From an uncultured Spirochaetaceae bacterium (GTDB lineage: Bacteria; Spirochaetota; Spirochaetia; Treponematales; Treponemataceae), in contig CADCLG010000011.1 of assembly GCA_902802305.1 (NCBI GenBank), forward strand, positions 51,218-115,217: DNA of 64,000 nt, in the 5' to 3' direction. The notes under the pieces were generated by a model, which saw only the letters and a list, made by a program, of their open reading frames with translations, made no database searches and was not told the DNA's origin. A program made the translations under genes and the position numbers. Shown in pieces: positions 44,451 through 53,323 of this stretch (positions are counted from its first letter, which is position 1; every line of letters starts with the position of its first letter).

Positions 44451-44522
44451 CAATTTTTATCAGTCTTTATCACACAGGAGTATTCTAATTTAGAGTATAG
44501 TACACCCAATTTTAGCCTATCT

Positions 44523-44531
44523 ATTATAACA
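44523..44531 (-). promoter_or_regulatory. Possible extended -10 promoter for tamB-bamA-skp-mutS
   Basis: Minus strand TGTTATAAT is a perfect extended -10 (TGnTATAAT), 72 nt upstream of the tamB start. No good -35 is visible; extended -10 promoters often lack one. The region between it and tmk holds nothing else. Confidence 0.45.
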
Positions 44532-44614
44532 AAAAACTGTAAAAAAAGTAATGATTAATTTTTGTACCTTGCAGGCTTTCTATATTGTACCTCTTCTTCC
44601 TTGCGGATTATGAA

Positions 44615-44643
44615 TTGTATAATCTCTTCTTTCGCTGTATAGT
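44615..44643 (+). promoter_or_regulatory. tmk promoter positioned for a leaderless transcript
   Basis: TTGTAT (44615-44620), 17-bp spacer, TATAGT (44638-44643), then 6 nt (TTAATT) to the ATG at 44650. No SD is present, so the transcript would begin at or beside the start codon. Confidence 0.55.
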
Positions 44644-44649
44644 TTAATT

Positions 44650-45258
44650 ATGCTTTTAAAAGATTTTATAGTTTTCGAAGGAATTGACGGAGCCGGAACC
44701 TCCACCCAGATAAAAAGATTAGTAGAAAGTAATCCAGAAAAATATTTTGCAACAGCAGAGCCAACCAACCGCCCTACAGGACTTTTTTTGAGAAAAATGC
44801 TGGCCGGTGATTTTTCTGTAGATGAAAAAACAAATGCTTATCTTTTTGCGGCTGACCGCTGCGAACACATTTACGGAAAAAACGGAGTTATAGAGCAGAT
44901 TCAGAAAGGAAAAATTGTTATTTCTGACAGATATTTTTTCTCAAGTCTGGCCTATCAGTCTGTCTCCTGTGGAAAAGAACTTCCAAAGCTTATAAACTCT
45001 CCCTTCCCCCTTCCAGAATATCTCTTTTTCTTTGAAATTGACCCAAAAATCTCTTTGGCCCGCGTAAATCAGCGCAATGAAAAAAAAGAAATCTACGAAA
45101 AAATTGAACTTCAGGAAAAAATTGCAAAGCTTTACGACCAGGTAATTTCAGAATACGAAGCAAATCCACAGGGAATGAAAATCTTCCGTCTGGACGCCTC
45201 AAAATCAATAGAAGAAGTTGAAAACGACATCGTGAAGCAATTAACAATTGATAATTGA
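44650..45258 (+). CDS. tmk: Thymidylate kinase
   Basis: A 202-aa P-loop kinase converting dTMP to dTDP. FEGIDGAGTSTQIKRL (9-24) is the P-loop. AEPTNRPTGLFLRKML supplies the thymidine contacts, and DRYFFSSLAYQSV is the DR-Y/F motif. LID arginines lie around ARVNQRNEKK. The P-loop has S-T after GAGT where most have K-T/S-T variants (type II-like), but the family is clear. No SD; probable leaderless mRNA. A short hairpin (45257-45262 with 45282-45287) and a T-rich stretch follow the gene, possibly a weak terminator. Confidence 0.94.
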   Translation: MLLKDFIVFEGIDGAGTSTQIKRLVESNPEKYFATAEPTNRPTGLFLRKMLAGDFSVDEKTNAYLFAADRCEHIYGKNGVIEQIQKGKIVISDRYFFSSLAYQSVSCGKELPKLINSPFPLPEYLFFFEIDPKISLARVNQRNEKKEIYEKIELQEKIAKLYDQVISEYEANPQGMKIFRLDASKSIEEVENDIVKQLTIDN

Positions 45259-45322
45259 CAATAGAAAATTACCAATTAAAAATTGTCTAAACGCTTTTTG
45301 TTTTTCTGCCGACATTTAGAAG

Positions 45323-45937
45323 GTGAAAAAGTTTAAGTTCTTATTCATTTTTACAATTATTTTTCTCTTTTTTCCTTTGCAGAAAGCAAATGCTTACATG
45401 GTAAAATACAAGGAAGATTTCTATAAATTATATCATGTTCATTACCAGCAGTACCCGGATGACTGTATGGAAAACATCTATTGGCTGGAAAAAGCAGTTC
45501 AGGCAGATTTCTGCAATCCTCAGTTTGTAGATTTTAAAATCACTAATGAAAAAGAATGGGAAAAATACCGCTATCTTTTCCAGATGCACCTTAATCTCAA
45601 ATTAATTGAACAGCATTTACGTTTAGGCCGCATCTACGACAAAAAATGCATATATTTTTATGATGCCCCCTGGAAGGATGAATACCTGCGTAATATGGAA
45701 AAGGCCCTCAGCTGCTACAAGGCTGGCTTATATTACTGGCAGGAAACAAAAGTCTGGTACGAAAAAGCCGATGCACCTTCCTTCAACTGGCTTTTTATTA
45801 CCGACAAGCAAAACTGGGAAGACGAACGGGAACGCATTAAAACAGGCGAACTCAATTACGAAAAAATGCTTAATCGCGAAATAGAACGTCTGGAAAAAAA
45901 CATTCAGGAACTTAACCAAATGGACAAAAAGTATTAA
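45323..45937 (+). CDS. Small exported protein of unknown function, rich in Tyr and Trp
   Basis: 204 aa from GTG 45323. The signal peptide is residues 1-24 (KFLFIFTIIFLFFPLQKANA). The mature protein is all-helical with many aromatic residues (WLEKAVQADFCNPQF, YWQETKVWYEKADAPSFNWLF). It also has a loose TPR-like feel (YLRNMEKALSCYKAGLYYW) and a C-terminal coiled helix. No named domain. The SD-like AGAAGG touches the GTG, which is unusually close. It lies 13 nt before the DHQ-synthase-like gene, likely one transcript. Confidence 0.65.
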   Translation: MKKFKFLFIFTIIFLFFPLQKANAYMVKYKEDFYKLYHVHYQQYPDDCMENIYWLEKAVQADFCNPQFVDFKITNEKEWEKYRYLFQMHLNLKLIEQHLRLGRIYDKKCIYFYDAPWKDEYLRNMEKALSCYKAGLYYWQETKVWYEKADAPSFNWLFITDKQNWEDERERIKTGELNYEKMLNREIERLEKNIQELNQMDKKY

Positions 45938-45950
45938 ACTGTTCCTGATT

Positions 45951-47057
45951 ATGAAAAAGGATACTTTACAGATTTCTTATCTGCAGCCCTATAACGGGAC
46001 AAAAAAGTCTAAATTATTTTTTTATGATGGCAGTCCTGATCTGGTTTCTGTATTCAAGCCGGGAAAAAGCTCTGCTAAAAAACGATTATTCATCACAGAC
46101 GGAACAACAGCAAGTCTTAAAGCAATGCAGGATTTTTCAAATTGTTTTGATGATGGCTGTTGCGGCTCAGATTTTCTGCTTGTACTGGGTTCCGGTGAAG
46201 CCTATAAAAATATCGAATCTGTACTTACAATAGCCAAATATGCACTTGAAAACAATCTTTCACGTAATGACCTCTTTATAGCAATCGGTGGAGGCGTAAT
46301 CTGTGACATAACAGCCTTTGCAGCTTCAATCTACAAAAGAGGAATAGAAGTCCATCTCGTACCGACCACCCTTCTTTCCATGACAGATGCCGCAATCGGA
46401 GGAAAAACCGGCTGCGATTTTAACAACCTCAAAAACCCAATTGGCACCTTCTACCCTGCAAAAACAATATATTACTGGACATCTTTTGTACAAAGCTTAA
46501 ATGACGAGCAATATAATTCAGGTCTTGCAGCTGCCTTCAGGCTTTCACTAGTTGCAAACAAAGAGCTCTACGAAATATTTAAAAACCAAAGCCAACTCAT
46601 AAAAAACAGAAATCAGGAAGTAATCAACAATATAATCAAAGCCTGCATTACGACAAAAGCAGAAATTGTAAAAAAAGATTTAACCGAAAAAAAAGAACGC
46701 TGGCTTCTCAATTATGCCAATACTTTTGCCTATGCTTATGAATCAATAGCAGGCACAGGTGTTGTAGCCCATGGACAGGCAATAGCATGGGGAATTGCTA
46801 GACAGGTAGAATTAAGCTTCAAAAAAGATTACTGCAAGGAAGCCCTAAAAAATGAAATCTTTTCAATTCTTGAAGACTTTGGCTGGGAAACAAATCCTAT
46901 TCCATCAGAAGTTACAGGTGGTGGAATTACAGAAAGATTTATAAAAACCATAATGAGCAGTAAATCAGATAAAATACAGTTATTAATGCTCAAAGACATT
47001 CAAAACGCAAACATGGAGGACATTTCAACAGCTGACTTAGAAAGCGTGCTGAAATAA
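45951..47057 (+). CDS. Dehydroquinate-synthase-fold protein with lost metal ligands
   Basis: 368 aa. The DHQS fold is clear: AIGGGVICDITAFAASIYKRGIEVHLVPTTLLSMTDAAIGGKTG (about 111-154), KNPIGTFYPA and AHGQAIAWGIARQ. The key active-site set is broken, however. The family A-E-x-x-K is A-A-A-F-R (193-197), removing the zinc Glu and the substrate Lys. NFGHTxGH is NYANTFAYA (254-262), removing a zinc His. Only the HG histidine (274) remains. It is probably not a 3-dehydroquinate synthase; calling it aroB would be misleading. No other shikimate genes are nearby. It sits between an exported unknown and a cysteine desulfurase. Confidence 0.82.
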   Translation: MKKDTLQISYLQPYNGTKKSKLFFYDGSPDLVSVFKPGKSSAKKRLFITDGTTASLKAMQDFSNCFDDGCCGSDFLLVLGSGEAYKNIESVLTIAKYALENNLSRNDLFIAIGGGVICDITAFAASIYKRGIEVHLVPTTLLSMTDAAIGGKTGCDFNNLKNPIGTFYPAKTIYYWTSFVQSLNDEQYNSGLAAAFRLSLVANKELYEIFKNQSQLIKNRNQEVINNIIKACITTKAEIVKKDLTEKKERWLLNYANTFAYAYESIAGTGVVAHGQAIAWGIARQVELSFKKDYCKEALKNEIFSILEDFGWETNPIPSEVTGGGITERFIKTIMSSKSDKIQLLMLKDIQNANMEDISTADLESVLK

Positions 47058-47067
47058 TTTCCACACT

Positions 47068-48237
47068 ATGAACACAGAACATTATTTTGACTGGGCAGCA
47101 ACAAGCCCCTCTGATCAAGCAATTTTACGGGATGCCCTGGAGTGTTCCCTACAAAACTGGGGAAATCCATCAAGTACACATCAGCTTGGAAAGGAAGCTA
47201 AAAAAGCCATCACTCAAGCCCGTGAAAAAGCTGCCGAAGTTCTTGGCGTAAAAGCAGAAACAATTTATTTTACATCAGGGGGAACAGAAAGCGACCATAT
47301 TCCACTTTTATCAGTACTGAATAAGCCTTCAAAAGGAAGAGTTTTAATCAGTTCAATTGAACACCCGGCTGTAAGGGAAGAAGCAAAAGAATTACAAAAA
47401 TGCGGCTGGGAAGTAATTTCAATTCCTGCTGATGAAAAGGGAATAATCACTGCTGAAGCTGTAGAAAAGCTGCTCACAAAAGATACAATGCTTGTTTGCG
47501 TAATGGCTGTAAACAACGAAACAGGTTCAATTCAGCCTATATACGAAATTGCAGACATTATAAAAAAATATGCTGGAGAAGGACGTAAGCCTAAGTTCCA
47601 TGTAGATTGCGTTCAGGCAGCAGGAAAAATCCCTTTAAATATTTCTTATGATGGAATTGATTCAGCTGCTTTCAGTGCCCACAAAATCTGCGGTCCAAGA
47701 GGAATTGGTATTTTATACTCAAAAGAACCCATTGATTCCTTTTTACGGGGTGGCGGACAGGAAAACGGAATAAGAAGTGGAACTGAAAATCTTTTTGGGA
47801 TTATAGCCTTTGCAAAATGCCTTGAAAAATATTTTATCCGCAGAGAAAATCAAGCTGCCAGTCAGAGTTTTGAAGAACAGAAAAAAAATACTTCTGATTT
47901 TATAAAAGAACTTTCAGAAATAAAAGGCTGCACAATCATTCCGCCTGCTCGACTCCAGAACCAGGAACTTTTTTCTCCTTATGTTGTTCAGGCTTCCTTC
48001 AATAATATTCCGGGAAATGTAATGCTCCGTGCTCTGGATGCTCAGGGCTTTTATATTTCAACTGGCAGTGCCTGCTCTTCCAAAAAGCAGAATCGTCCTA
48101 TTCTTGAAGCAATGCATGTATCAGCCCAGCTTAGAGAAAGCTCTGTAAGATTCAGTTTTGGACCGCAGACGACAAAAAAAGCCATGGATGAACTGATTCA
48201 GGCAGTTAAAGAAATAAATGCCACCTTTAACGGATAA
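47068..48237 (+). CDS. Cysteine desulfurase, NifS/IscS family
   Basis: A 389-aa class V aminotransferase. It takes sulfur from cysteine for Fe-S clusters or tRNA thiolation using PLP. Seen: GNPSSTHQLGKEAKKAI, the ASP-loop block VMAVNNETGSIQPI, FHVDCVQAAGKIPL, PLP lysine in FSAHKICGPRGIGILY, and the catalytic Cys in STGSACSSKKQ. The persulfide loop 'SACSS' is close to IscS-type. No iscU or nifU is beside it. The start ATG has no SD and is 10 nt after the DHQS-like gene, so it is coupled or on the same mRNA. Confidence 0.93.
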   Translation: MNTEHYFDWAATSPSDQAILRDALECSLQNWGNPSSTHQLGKEAKKAITQAREKAAEVLGVKAETIYFTSGGTESDHIPLLSVLNKPSKGRVLISSIEHPAVREEAKELQKCGWEVISIPADEKGIITAEAVEKLLTKDTMLVCVMAVNNETGSIQPIYEIADIIKKYAGEGRKPKFHVDCVQAAGKIPLNISYDGIDSAAFSAHKICGPRGIGILYSKEPIDSFLRGGGQENGIRSGTENLFGIIAFAKCLEKYFIRRENQAASQSFEEQKKNTSDFIKELSEIKGCTIIPPARLQNQELFSPYVVQASFNNIPGNVMLRALDAQGFYISTGSACSSKKQNRPILEAMHVSAQLRESSVRFSFGPQTTKKAMDELIQAVKEINATFNG

Positions 48238-48261
48238 TTTTCTCTTTTAAAGTGATTTTAA

Positions 48262-48290
48262 TTGTTTTTTTATCAATCTTAAAATAAAAT
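48262..48290 (+). promoter_or_regulatory. Promoter of the propeller-protein gene, positioned for a leaderless transcript
   Basis: TTGTTT (48262-48267), 17-bp spacer, TAAAAT (48285-48290), then 7 nt to the ATG at 48298. There is no SD in TAAAAGT. Confidence 0.5.
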
Positions 48291-48297
48291 TAAAAGT

Positions 48298-50985
48298 ATG
48301 AAAAAAGAAAATGTTGAAGCATCAGTGAATACAGAAAAAAATAAAAAAAAGAGACCGGCAATAATTCATTTTTTCAGGTTCCTGTTAACCTTGATTTTAA
48401 TTATTGTGATAGCCCTTACTGCATGGTTTTCATACTGTCTTATAAATAAAACGACAAGTCTTAAAGCAATTCCAACAGAGTATTCTCTCTATTTAAGAAC
48501 AGATTCTCTATGGGAAGCAGTGAATCCACTTTTAGATTTAAAAGCAGCAGATTTACTTCTTGCTGATGAACCTTTCGTTCAGTTCCGTCAGACCTTTTTA
48601 GATTTGCGTGAATCAAAGCTTAGGGATAATTTTTTTGTATCTTATGCTCTTTCCCGTAGAATTGATGCTGCCCTTTACGAAGACAATTCTTTTATTGTAA
48701 TTGCAGACATGGGTTTACTATCTGGACTAACAAGGCTTGCTCCACTTATTACACGCTTTTATTCAATAGAAAACCTAAAATACACTCTGGCGGGAAAAGA
48801 TTCCTGCTTTGAATATCAAACTGAAGATATGACAGTCTATGCAAAACCTTATAAAAATCTTGTTATAGCTACAAACAGCAAGGCAATTCTTCATTCAGCT
48901 CTTTCTCAAAATAATGAGCTCTCATATACAAAAGCAGAATTAAAACTTCTTGAGCAAGCTCTTGAACAACCTTTTAGAGTAGCGGCAGATGGAAGAAAAC
49001 TGATTGCCCTTCTGGAAGAAGAAAATCCCTACTTAAAGACAATTACAGACTGCCTTTCTACAAAAGAGCTGACAGAAATAAAGTTTGGTCTTACAGATGA
49101 TAATATCGACGTAAGCATAAAGCTTCCTTTTGAAATCTCTAAGGAACTTGAAGATAATCCGGTTGCAAAGCTGCTTGATAAAAACTCCCAGATACCTCAG
49201 CTGATTACAAATCTTCCTGAATCTGTACAGTATTATACCTTTGTAACTGCCGGTAATCTTTCTGAATTAAAGGATGCTGCCTTTACTGTATTGACAGACA
49301 AACCGGAACTTGCAAAAAAATGGGCAGATGCAGACGGTATTTCAAAAATGGTTTTCAAAGAATCCCTTGAGGAAATTATTTTCTCCTGGACAGATGACGA
49401 ATATGCGGTTTTAGGAATTGAAGGAAAATCTGAACCTGTTTTTGCCATTAAAATAAAGGACGAAGCAAAAAGACAATATATTTTTGAAACAATTCTTTCA
49501 TCAATTATTTTCAAAACAGATAACAGCCTTTTGCTGGATGGAATCAGACTTCCTAAAATTGAGTTTCCTCAGTTTATTCAGTCGCTGCTTGAATCCTTTG
49601 GAATAAATCTTCCAAAACCTTATTACATGGTAAAGGATAATTTTGTTTATTTCTCACAGTCTCCAGAAAATCTGGCCTGTATAAACGCGGCAATAAAAGG
49701 CGGAGCAAAGCTGAGTAAAAACGAAAACTGGAAACAGGTTTCAGAAAAACAGAATGCCCAGTCATCTTTAAGTCTTTTTTACAATCTTGAACGCAGCATT
49801 CCTTTCTTCATAAAAAAACAGTCTCTTGTGTCTGATATTCTTCAACTCTACAACATTGGTCGCCTTGATGTGATGATAAAAGATACTACAATCTATCTGA
49901 CGCTTCAGGCCTGTACCCAGCAGACAAAATCTACAAAATATATTCCAGGCTTCCCTCTGACCTTGGAGGGAAAAGCAAGTCCTCTTCTTTACAAGCTGAG
50001 TGATGATAAATACAAAACAATTTTCTGGCAGGAAGGCGCAAATACTGTAAAAACCCTTAATACGGGAACTCTGAAAATTAATTCCAAAGAAATTAATAAT
50101 CTTGCCTATGTTACATCAAACTCTATTATATCAAAGCAAAAGGCAACTCTTTCAGAAAATGCAAATCAGATTTGGGCTCTTACTAAAGACGGCAATGTTT
50201 ATTTATTTAATGAAAAGCTTGAAACAAAAGAGCAATTTCCTGTAATTACGGGAGAAAAACCTAGTTGTCAGCCTCAGGTATTCAATAATAATTTGATTTT
50301 CTTTACAGAAAGTGGAAGTTTTATTTCTGTTGACTCTAAGGGAAAGGTTTCAACTATGGATTTTGATTTAATGAATGAAATAAAATCCGCTCCAACAGTA
50401 AACGAAAATACAATTGCAGTTTACGAAAAGGGATTTATGGGAATAATTCATTTAATCAGGCAGAATTATAGTGAAAGTCTGCTTGATGTTGAAGGAATTG
50501 CCTTTGGTTCACCTTGTCTTGCCCAGATTAACGGAAAAAACTACACGGCCTTTATCACTCAGGCAGGTCAGCTTAATGTATGGGATGAATCAAATACTCC
50601 TCTAGCAGATTTTCCTCTTGAATTACCTGGTATTTTCTACCTTAATGTAAAGGCAACATCAAATTACTTCTTTGCTCTGGCCAGCGATGGAACTCTATAC
50701 AGAATTTCCACAGATGGACAGGTTACAGCAGTTCAGATTCCTTATCTTTCTGCAAAATCAGGTTATATCACAATTTATGATTATGATGGTGACGGAAGAG
50801 ACGAAATCTTCATCTGCGGTGATTCCAATACAATCTACGGATTTTCTGAAGATTTAGAATACTTGAACGGCTTCCCTCTTTCAGGTTACGGTGTTCCAGT
50901 TTTCATAGATGTTAATGGAGATAAAATCCCAGACTGTCTATCTCTTACAATCGACAATAAATTAAATGCATGGAAGGTTAATTAA
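48298..50985 (+). CDS. Large membrane-anchored protein with FG-GAP/beta-propeller C-terminus
   Basis: 895 aa. After a Lys-rich N-terminus (about 1-22), one membrane helix (about 26-50) anchors a periplasmic/extracytoplasmic body. The first ~500 residues recall DUF3352-type proteins (PTEYSLYLRTDSLWEAVNPLL...). The C-terminal ~300 residues contain repeated blade-like strands with Asp-rich turns YDGDGRDEIFICG and DVNGDKIPDCLS, as in FG-GAP calcium-binding propellers. Function is unknown; surface interaction or envelope scaffolding is inference. The next gene, a TPR lipoprotein, starts immediately after its stop codon. Confidence 0.7.
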   Translation: MKKENVEASVNTEKNKKKRPAIIHFFRFLLTLILIIVIALTAWFSYCLINKTTSLKAIPTEYSLYLRTDSLWEAVNPLLDLKAADLLLADEPFVQFRQTFLDLRESKLRDNFFVSYALSRRIDAALYEDNSFIVIADMGLLSGLTRLAPLITRFYSIENLKYTLAGKDSCFEYQTEDMTVYAKPYKNLVIATNSKAILHSALSQNNELSYTKAELKLLEQALEQPFRVAADGRKLIALLEEENPYLKTITDCLSTKELTEIKFGLTDDNIDVSIKLPFEISKELEDNPVAKLLDKNSQIPQLITNLPESVQYYTFVTAGNLSELKDAAFTVLTDKPELAKKWADADGISKMVFKESLEEIIFSWTDDEYAVLGIEGKSEPVFAIKIKDEAKRQYIFETILSSIIFKTDNSLLLDGIRLPKIEFPQFIQSLLESFGINLPKPYYMVKDNFVYFSQSPENLACINAAIKGGAKLSKNENWKQVSEKQNAQSSLSLFYNLERSIPFFIKKQSLVSDILQLYNIGRLDVMIKDTTIYLTLQACTQQTKSTKYIPGFPLTLEGKASPLLYKLSDDKYKTIFWQEGANTVKTLNTGTLKINSKEINNLAYVTSNSIISKQKATLSENANQIWALTKDGNVYLFNEKLETKEQFPVITGEKPSCQPQVFNNNLIFFTESGSFISVDSKGKVSTMDFDLMNEIKSAPTVNENTIAVYEKGFMGIIHLIRQNYSESLLDVEGIAFGSPCLAQINGKNYTAFITQAGQLNVWDESNTPLADFPLELPGIFYLNVKATSNYFFALASDGTLYRISTDGQVTAVQIPYLSAKSGYITIYDYDGDGRDEIFICGDSNTIYGFSEDLEYLNGFPLSGYGVPVFIDVNGDKIPDCLSLTIDNKLNAWKVN

Positions 50986-52134
50986 ATGAAAAAAGTATCT
51001 GTAAAAGCTTTTGCAAAAATTTGTCTTATCTCAACAGTCATAAGCTCGGCTTTCTTTATTTCATGTACAAGTACCCTGCAGGAAGATATTTTTGATTCAA
51101 GCGAAAGTTCCAGTCAGATTTTAAATGAACTTGCAGATTATGAAAAATCCTTTATAAAATATGATGCAGACTTTTTTTCAGGTTCAAAACCTTCTTCTTC
51201 AGAACTTTCTGACTTTCACACATCTATAGAATTAAAGCTTTCGCAAAGCAGAGAGCCTGGTCTACTTTCACAACTAAATGCGCTGGATGGTCTTGTTTAT
51301 CTTATGGAAAATAAGACAAAAAAGGCCCAGGAAAGTTATAACGAGGCAAAAAAACAGCAGCAGAATAATACTTATATCCAGCTTTTAGCTTCCCGCCTGC
51401 AAAAAAATACAGAAGAAAGCCTTAATTATCTTGAGCAGGCTATAAAAATAGATTCAGAAAATGAAAGCCTGATTCTGGAAAAAGGAAAACTTTTATACAA
51501 TCTTTCAGAATATGATAAGGCTATTGCTGCAATTGACCAGGCATTAATGATTTCTGACAGTAAGAATAAGCCTCAATTCAGAGAATATTACTCCAATTTC
51601 AGAAGTCAGGCCTGGCAGCTCTATAATTCACAGATAAGCAGCACAAAAAGCTCCAGGGATATAAATCTTTCTGCAAATCTTACTAAAGATTCTATGATTA
51701 TCCTTACAAGCGAAAACTCATCTTTACTTAAAGATTTTACTGCTGGAAGTAAGATGAGCACTTCGGAGCTTACAAAAAAACTTACTGCTTATGGAGCATT
51801 TTCGTCAGCTCTGGATTCCGACAATTCTAATCATTCTGCTGACCAGATTTTAAAAGCTTCTGCAATTACCAGAATTATGGCTGCCCGCTTTTTATGGAAT
51901 CTTTATGTAGAAAAAAAGTCTAAACCTGAATTAAAAAACCGCTACTCTACCCGCTATAACAAGCTTGGAAAAAGTCCTATAACTGATGTAGAAGTTTCTG
52001 ACCCGGACTTTGACGCTGTAATGGGTAGCGTTGAAAATGAAATTATGGAGCTTCCAGACGGTAAATCATTTTATCCCCAGAATCTTCTTTCCAACCTGGA
52101 CTTTATAACAATCCTTAAAAATATAGAAAAATAA
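50986..52134 (+). CDS. TPR lipoprotein of unknown function
   Basis: A 382-aa protein whose ATG immediately follows the stop of the propeller protein. The signal sequence ends FFISC (Cys27), a plausible lipobox. The middle contains TPR-like repeats (MENKTKKAQESYNEAKKQQQNN, SENESLILEKGKLLYNLSEYDKAIAAIDQALMI). The C-terminal half is helical and polar without a named domain. Tight linkage suggests it works with the propeller protein at the membrane, but partners are unknown. Confidence 0.75.
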   Translation: MKKVSVKAFAKICLISTVISSAFFISCTSTLQEDIFDSSESSSQILNELADYEKSFIKYDADFFSGSKPSSSELSDFHTSIELKLSQSREPGLLSQLNALDGLVYLMENKTKKAQESYNEAKKQQQNNTYIQLLASRLQKNTEESLNYLEQAIKIDSENESLILEKGKLLYNLSEYDKAIAAIDQALMISDSKNKPQFREYYSNFRSQAWQLYNSQISSTKSSRDINLSANLTKDSMIILTSENSSLLKDFTAGSKMSTSELTKKLTAYGAFSSALDSDNSNHSADQILKASAITRIMAARFLWNLYVEKKSKPELKNRYSTRYNKLGKSPITDVEVSDPDFDAVMGSVENEIMELPDGKSFYPQNLLSNLDFITILKNIEK

Positions 52135-52254
52135 TCATTTGCCAAAAAATCTAATTTGTGATATTTTATTAAAGTTGTCTTAAAAAAATAGACAATTCAA
52201 ATCACTAGGGAAGGTTCTTTTGTTGCATTCCCTATATATTTTAAGAGGAGCATT

Positions 52255-52671
52255 ATGGGAGCACGTGGAGAACTTTTTACAACTCAAATCAATTTAGATA
52301 ACCGTTCATATTTTTTTAATGTAAAAGAAAACCGCACAGGAGATGTTTTTCTCCAGATTGTTGAAAGCAAAAATAAAGACGGTGCAGACGCAGACCGCCG
52401 TCAGATTGCAGTTTTTGAAGAAGACATGCAGAAATTCTTACAGGGATTAACAAAATCTCTTGATTTTGTAGAAAAGAACAGAAAAGACCGTCAGAAGGCA
52501 AACAGAGAAAAGAAGGCTGCAAAAGAAGCTAAATACGGAAAAGGAGCTTCAGAAAGCGGAAAGAAGGTTTACAGAATCAAATCTGAAAAGAAATCCGAAA
52601 ATCCAAATGATGGAATCAAGAGAACTGGAAGAGTTCATGTAATGAGCATAAAGCCGGAAACTAAAGAATAA
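52255..52671 (+). CDS. PUR-domain nucleic-acid-binding protein (BpuR-like, DUF3276)
   Basis: 138 aa. The PUR-alpha-type repeat GELFTTQINLDNRSYFFNVKEN and GDVFLQIVESK is well matched, with strands and a helix (RRQIAVFEEDMQKFLQGL). The C-terminus is Lys-rich and basic. Borrelia BpuR, a relative, binds DNA and RNA and acts as a post-transcriptional regulator. The family is common in spirochaetes and Bacteroidetes. SD AGAGGAGC is strong. The leader (~120 nt) contains two short hairpins (52175-52195, and AGGGAA/TTCCCT about 52207-52232), perhaps regulatory. Confidence 0.88.
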   Translation: MGARGELFTTQINLDNRSYFFNVKENRTGDVFLQIVESKNKDGADADRRQIAVFEEDMQKFLQGLTKSLDFVEKNRKDRQKANREKKAAKEAKYGKGASESGKKVYRIKSEKKSENPNDGIKRTGRVHVMSIKPETKE

Positions 52672-52695
52672 AAAGCAGAATAAGACCTGAATTTT

Positions 52696-53322
52696 CTAAT
52701 ACTTAAAACTAAGCCGCTGGATTGGTGAAGGACCTAACTGGCGGCATATTTTTTTGTGTTCAGGGGTTGGATAACCCTTGTGTTTTGCGTATCCGTATTC
52801 AGGATAAAGATTGTCCAGTTCAATCATAAGCCGGTCACGGGCTGTTTTTGCAAGAATTGAAGCTGCCATTACGCAAGGATACTTTCCATCAGCCTTTGCT
52901 TCACACCTGCATTCAACCGGCACGTCAGGGCATTTTGTTCCGTCTGTAATTGCCGACACCTTTATCTTTGAAAAATCAATATTATAACGTCCACACCATT
53001 CTGCAAGCTTTTTTTCCATTTCAATATAAGCAAGACGCATTGCAAGCATGGAAGCCTGCAAAATATTTATCCTGTCAATTTCCCTGTGATCTACAAAGCT
53101 AATCCCCCAGCAGGCTCTTTCCTTAATAATTTTTTCAGCTTCATTGCGTTTTTTTTCTGAAAGTTTTTTTGAGTCATTTAATATTTCTATTGGAAAATCA
53201 TCAGGAAGAATTACAGCCGCTGCAGAAACAGGTCCAGCAAGTGGGCCACGACCAGCTTCATCAAAACCAAGAGTCAAAATTATGGGCTTAAATTCATTCT
53301 GTGTATTATGAGTATTATGCAT
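52696..53322 (-). CDS. rnhB: Ribonuclease HII
   Basis: About 208 aa from the ATG at 53322, which comes one nucleotide after the TAA of the upstream gene. In-frame ATGs at 53334, 53343 and 53355 lie inside that gene and would only add unconserved residues. RNase HII cuts RNA at ribonucleotide-DNA junctions. LGFDEAGRGPLAGPV gives the catalytic Asp-Glu pair, INILQASMLAMRLA and ITDGTKCPDVP carry the third acid, and KADGKYPCVMAASILAKTARDR is the family block with the final acid. It converges with the PUR gene with a 24-nt gap and no terminator. Confidence 0.94.
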   Translation of the reverse strand: MHNTHNTQNEFKPIILTLGFDEAGRGPLAGPVSAAAVILPDDFPIEILNDSKKLSEKKRNEAEKIIKERACWGISFVDHREIDRINILQASMLAMRLAYIEMEKKLAEWCGRYNIDFSKIKVSAITDGTKCPDVPVECRCEAKADGKYPCVMAASILAKTARDRLMIELDNLYPEYGYAKHKGYPTPEHKKICRQLGPSPIQRLSFKY

Positions 53323-53323
53323 A

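Noticed and set aside
45289..45317. TAAA-16nt-GCCGACAT before the exported unknown at 45323
   Set aside because: Two mismatches in the -10 and a spacing off by one from sigma-28; noted only as a weak possibility.
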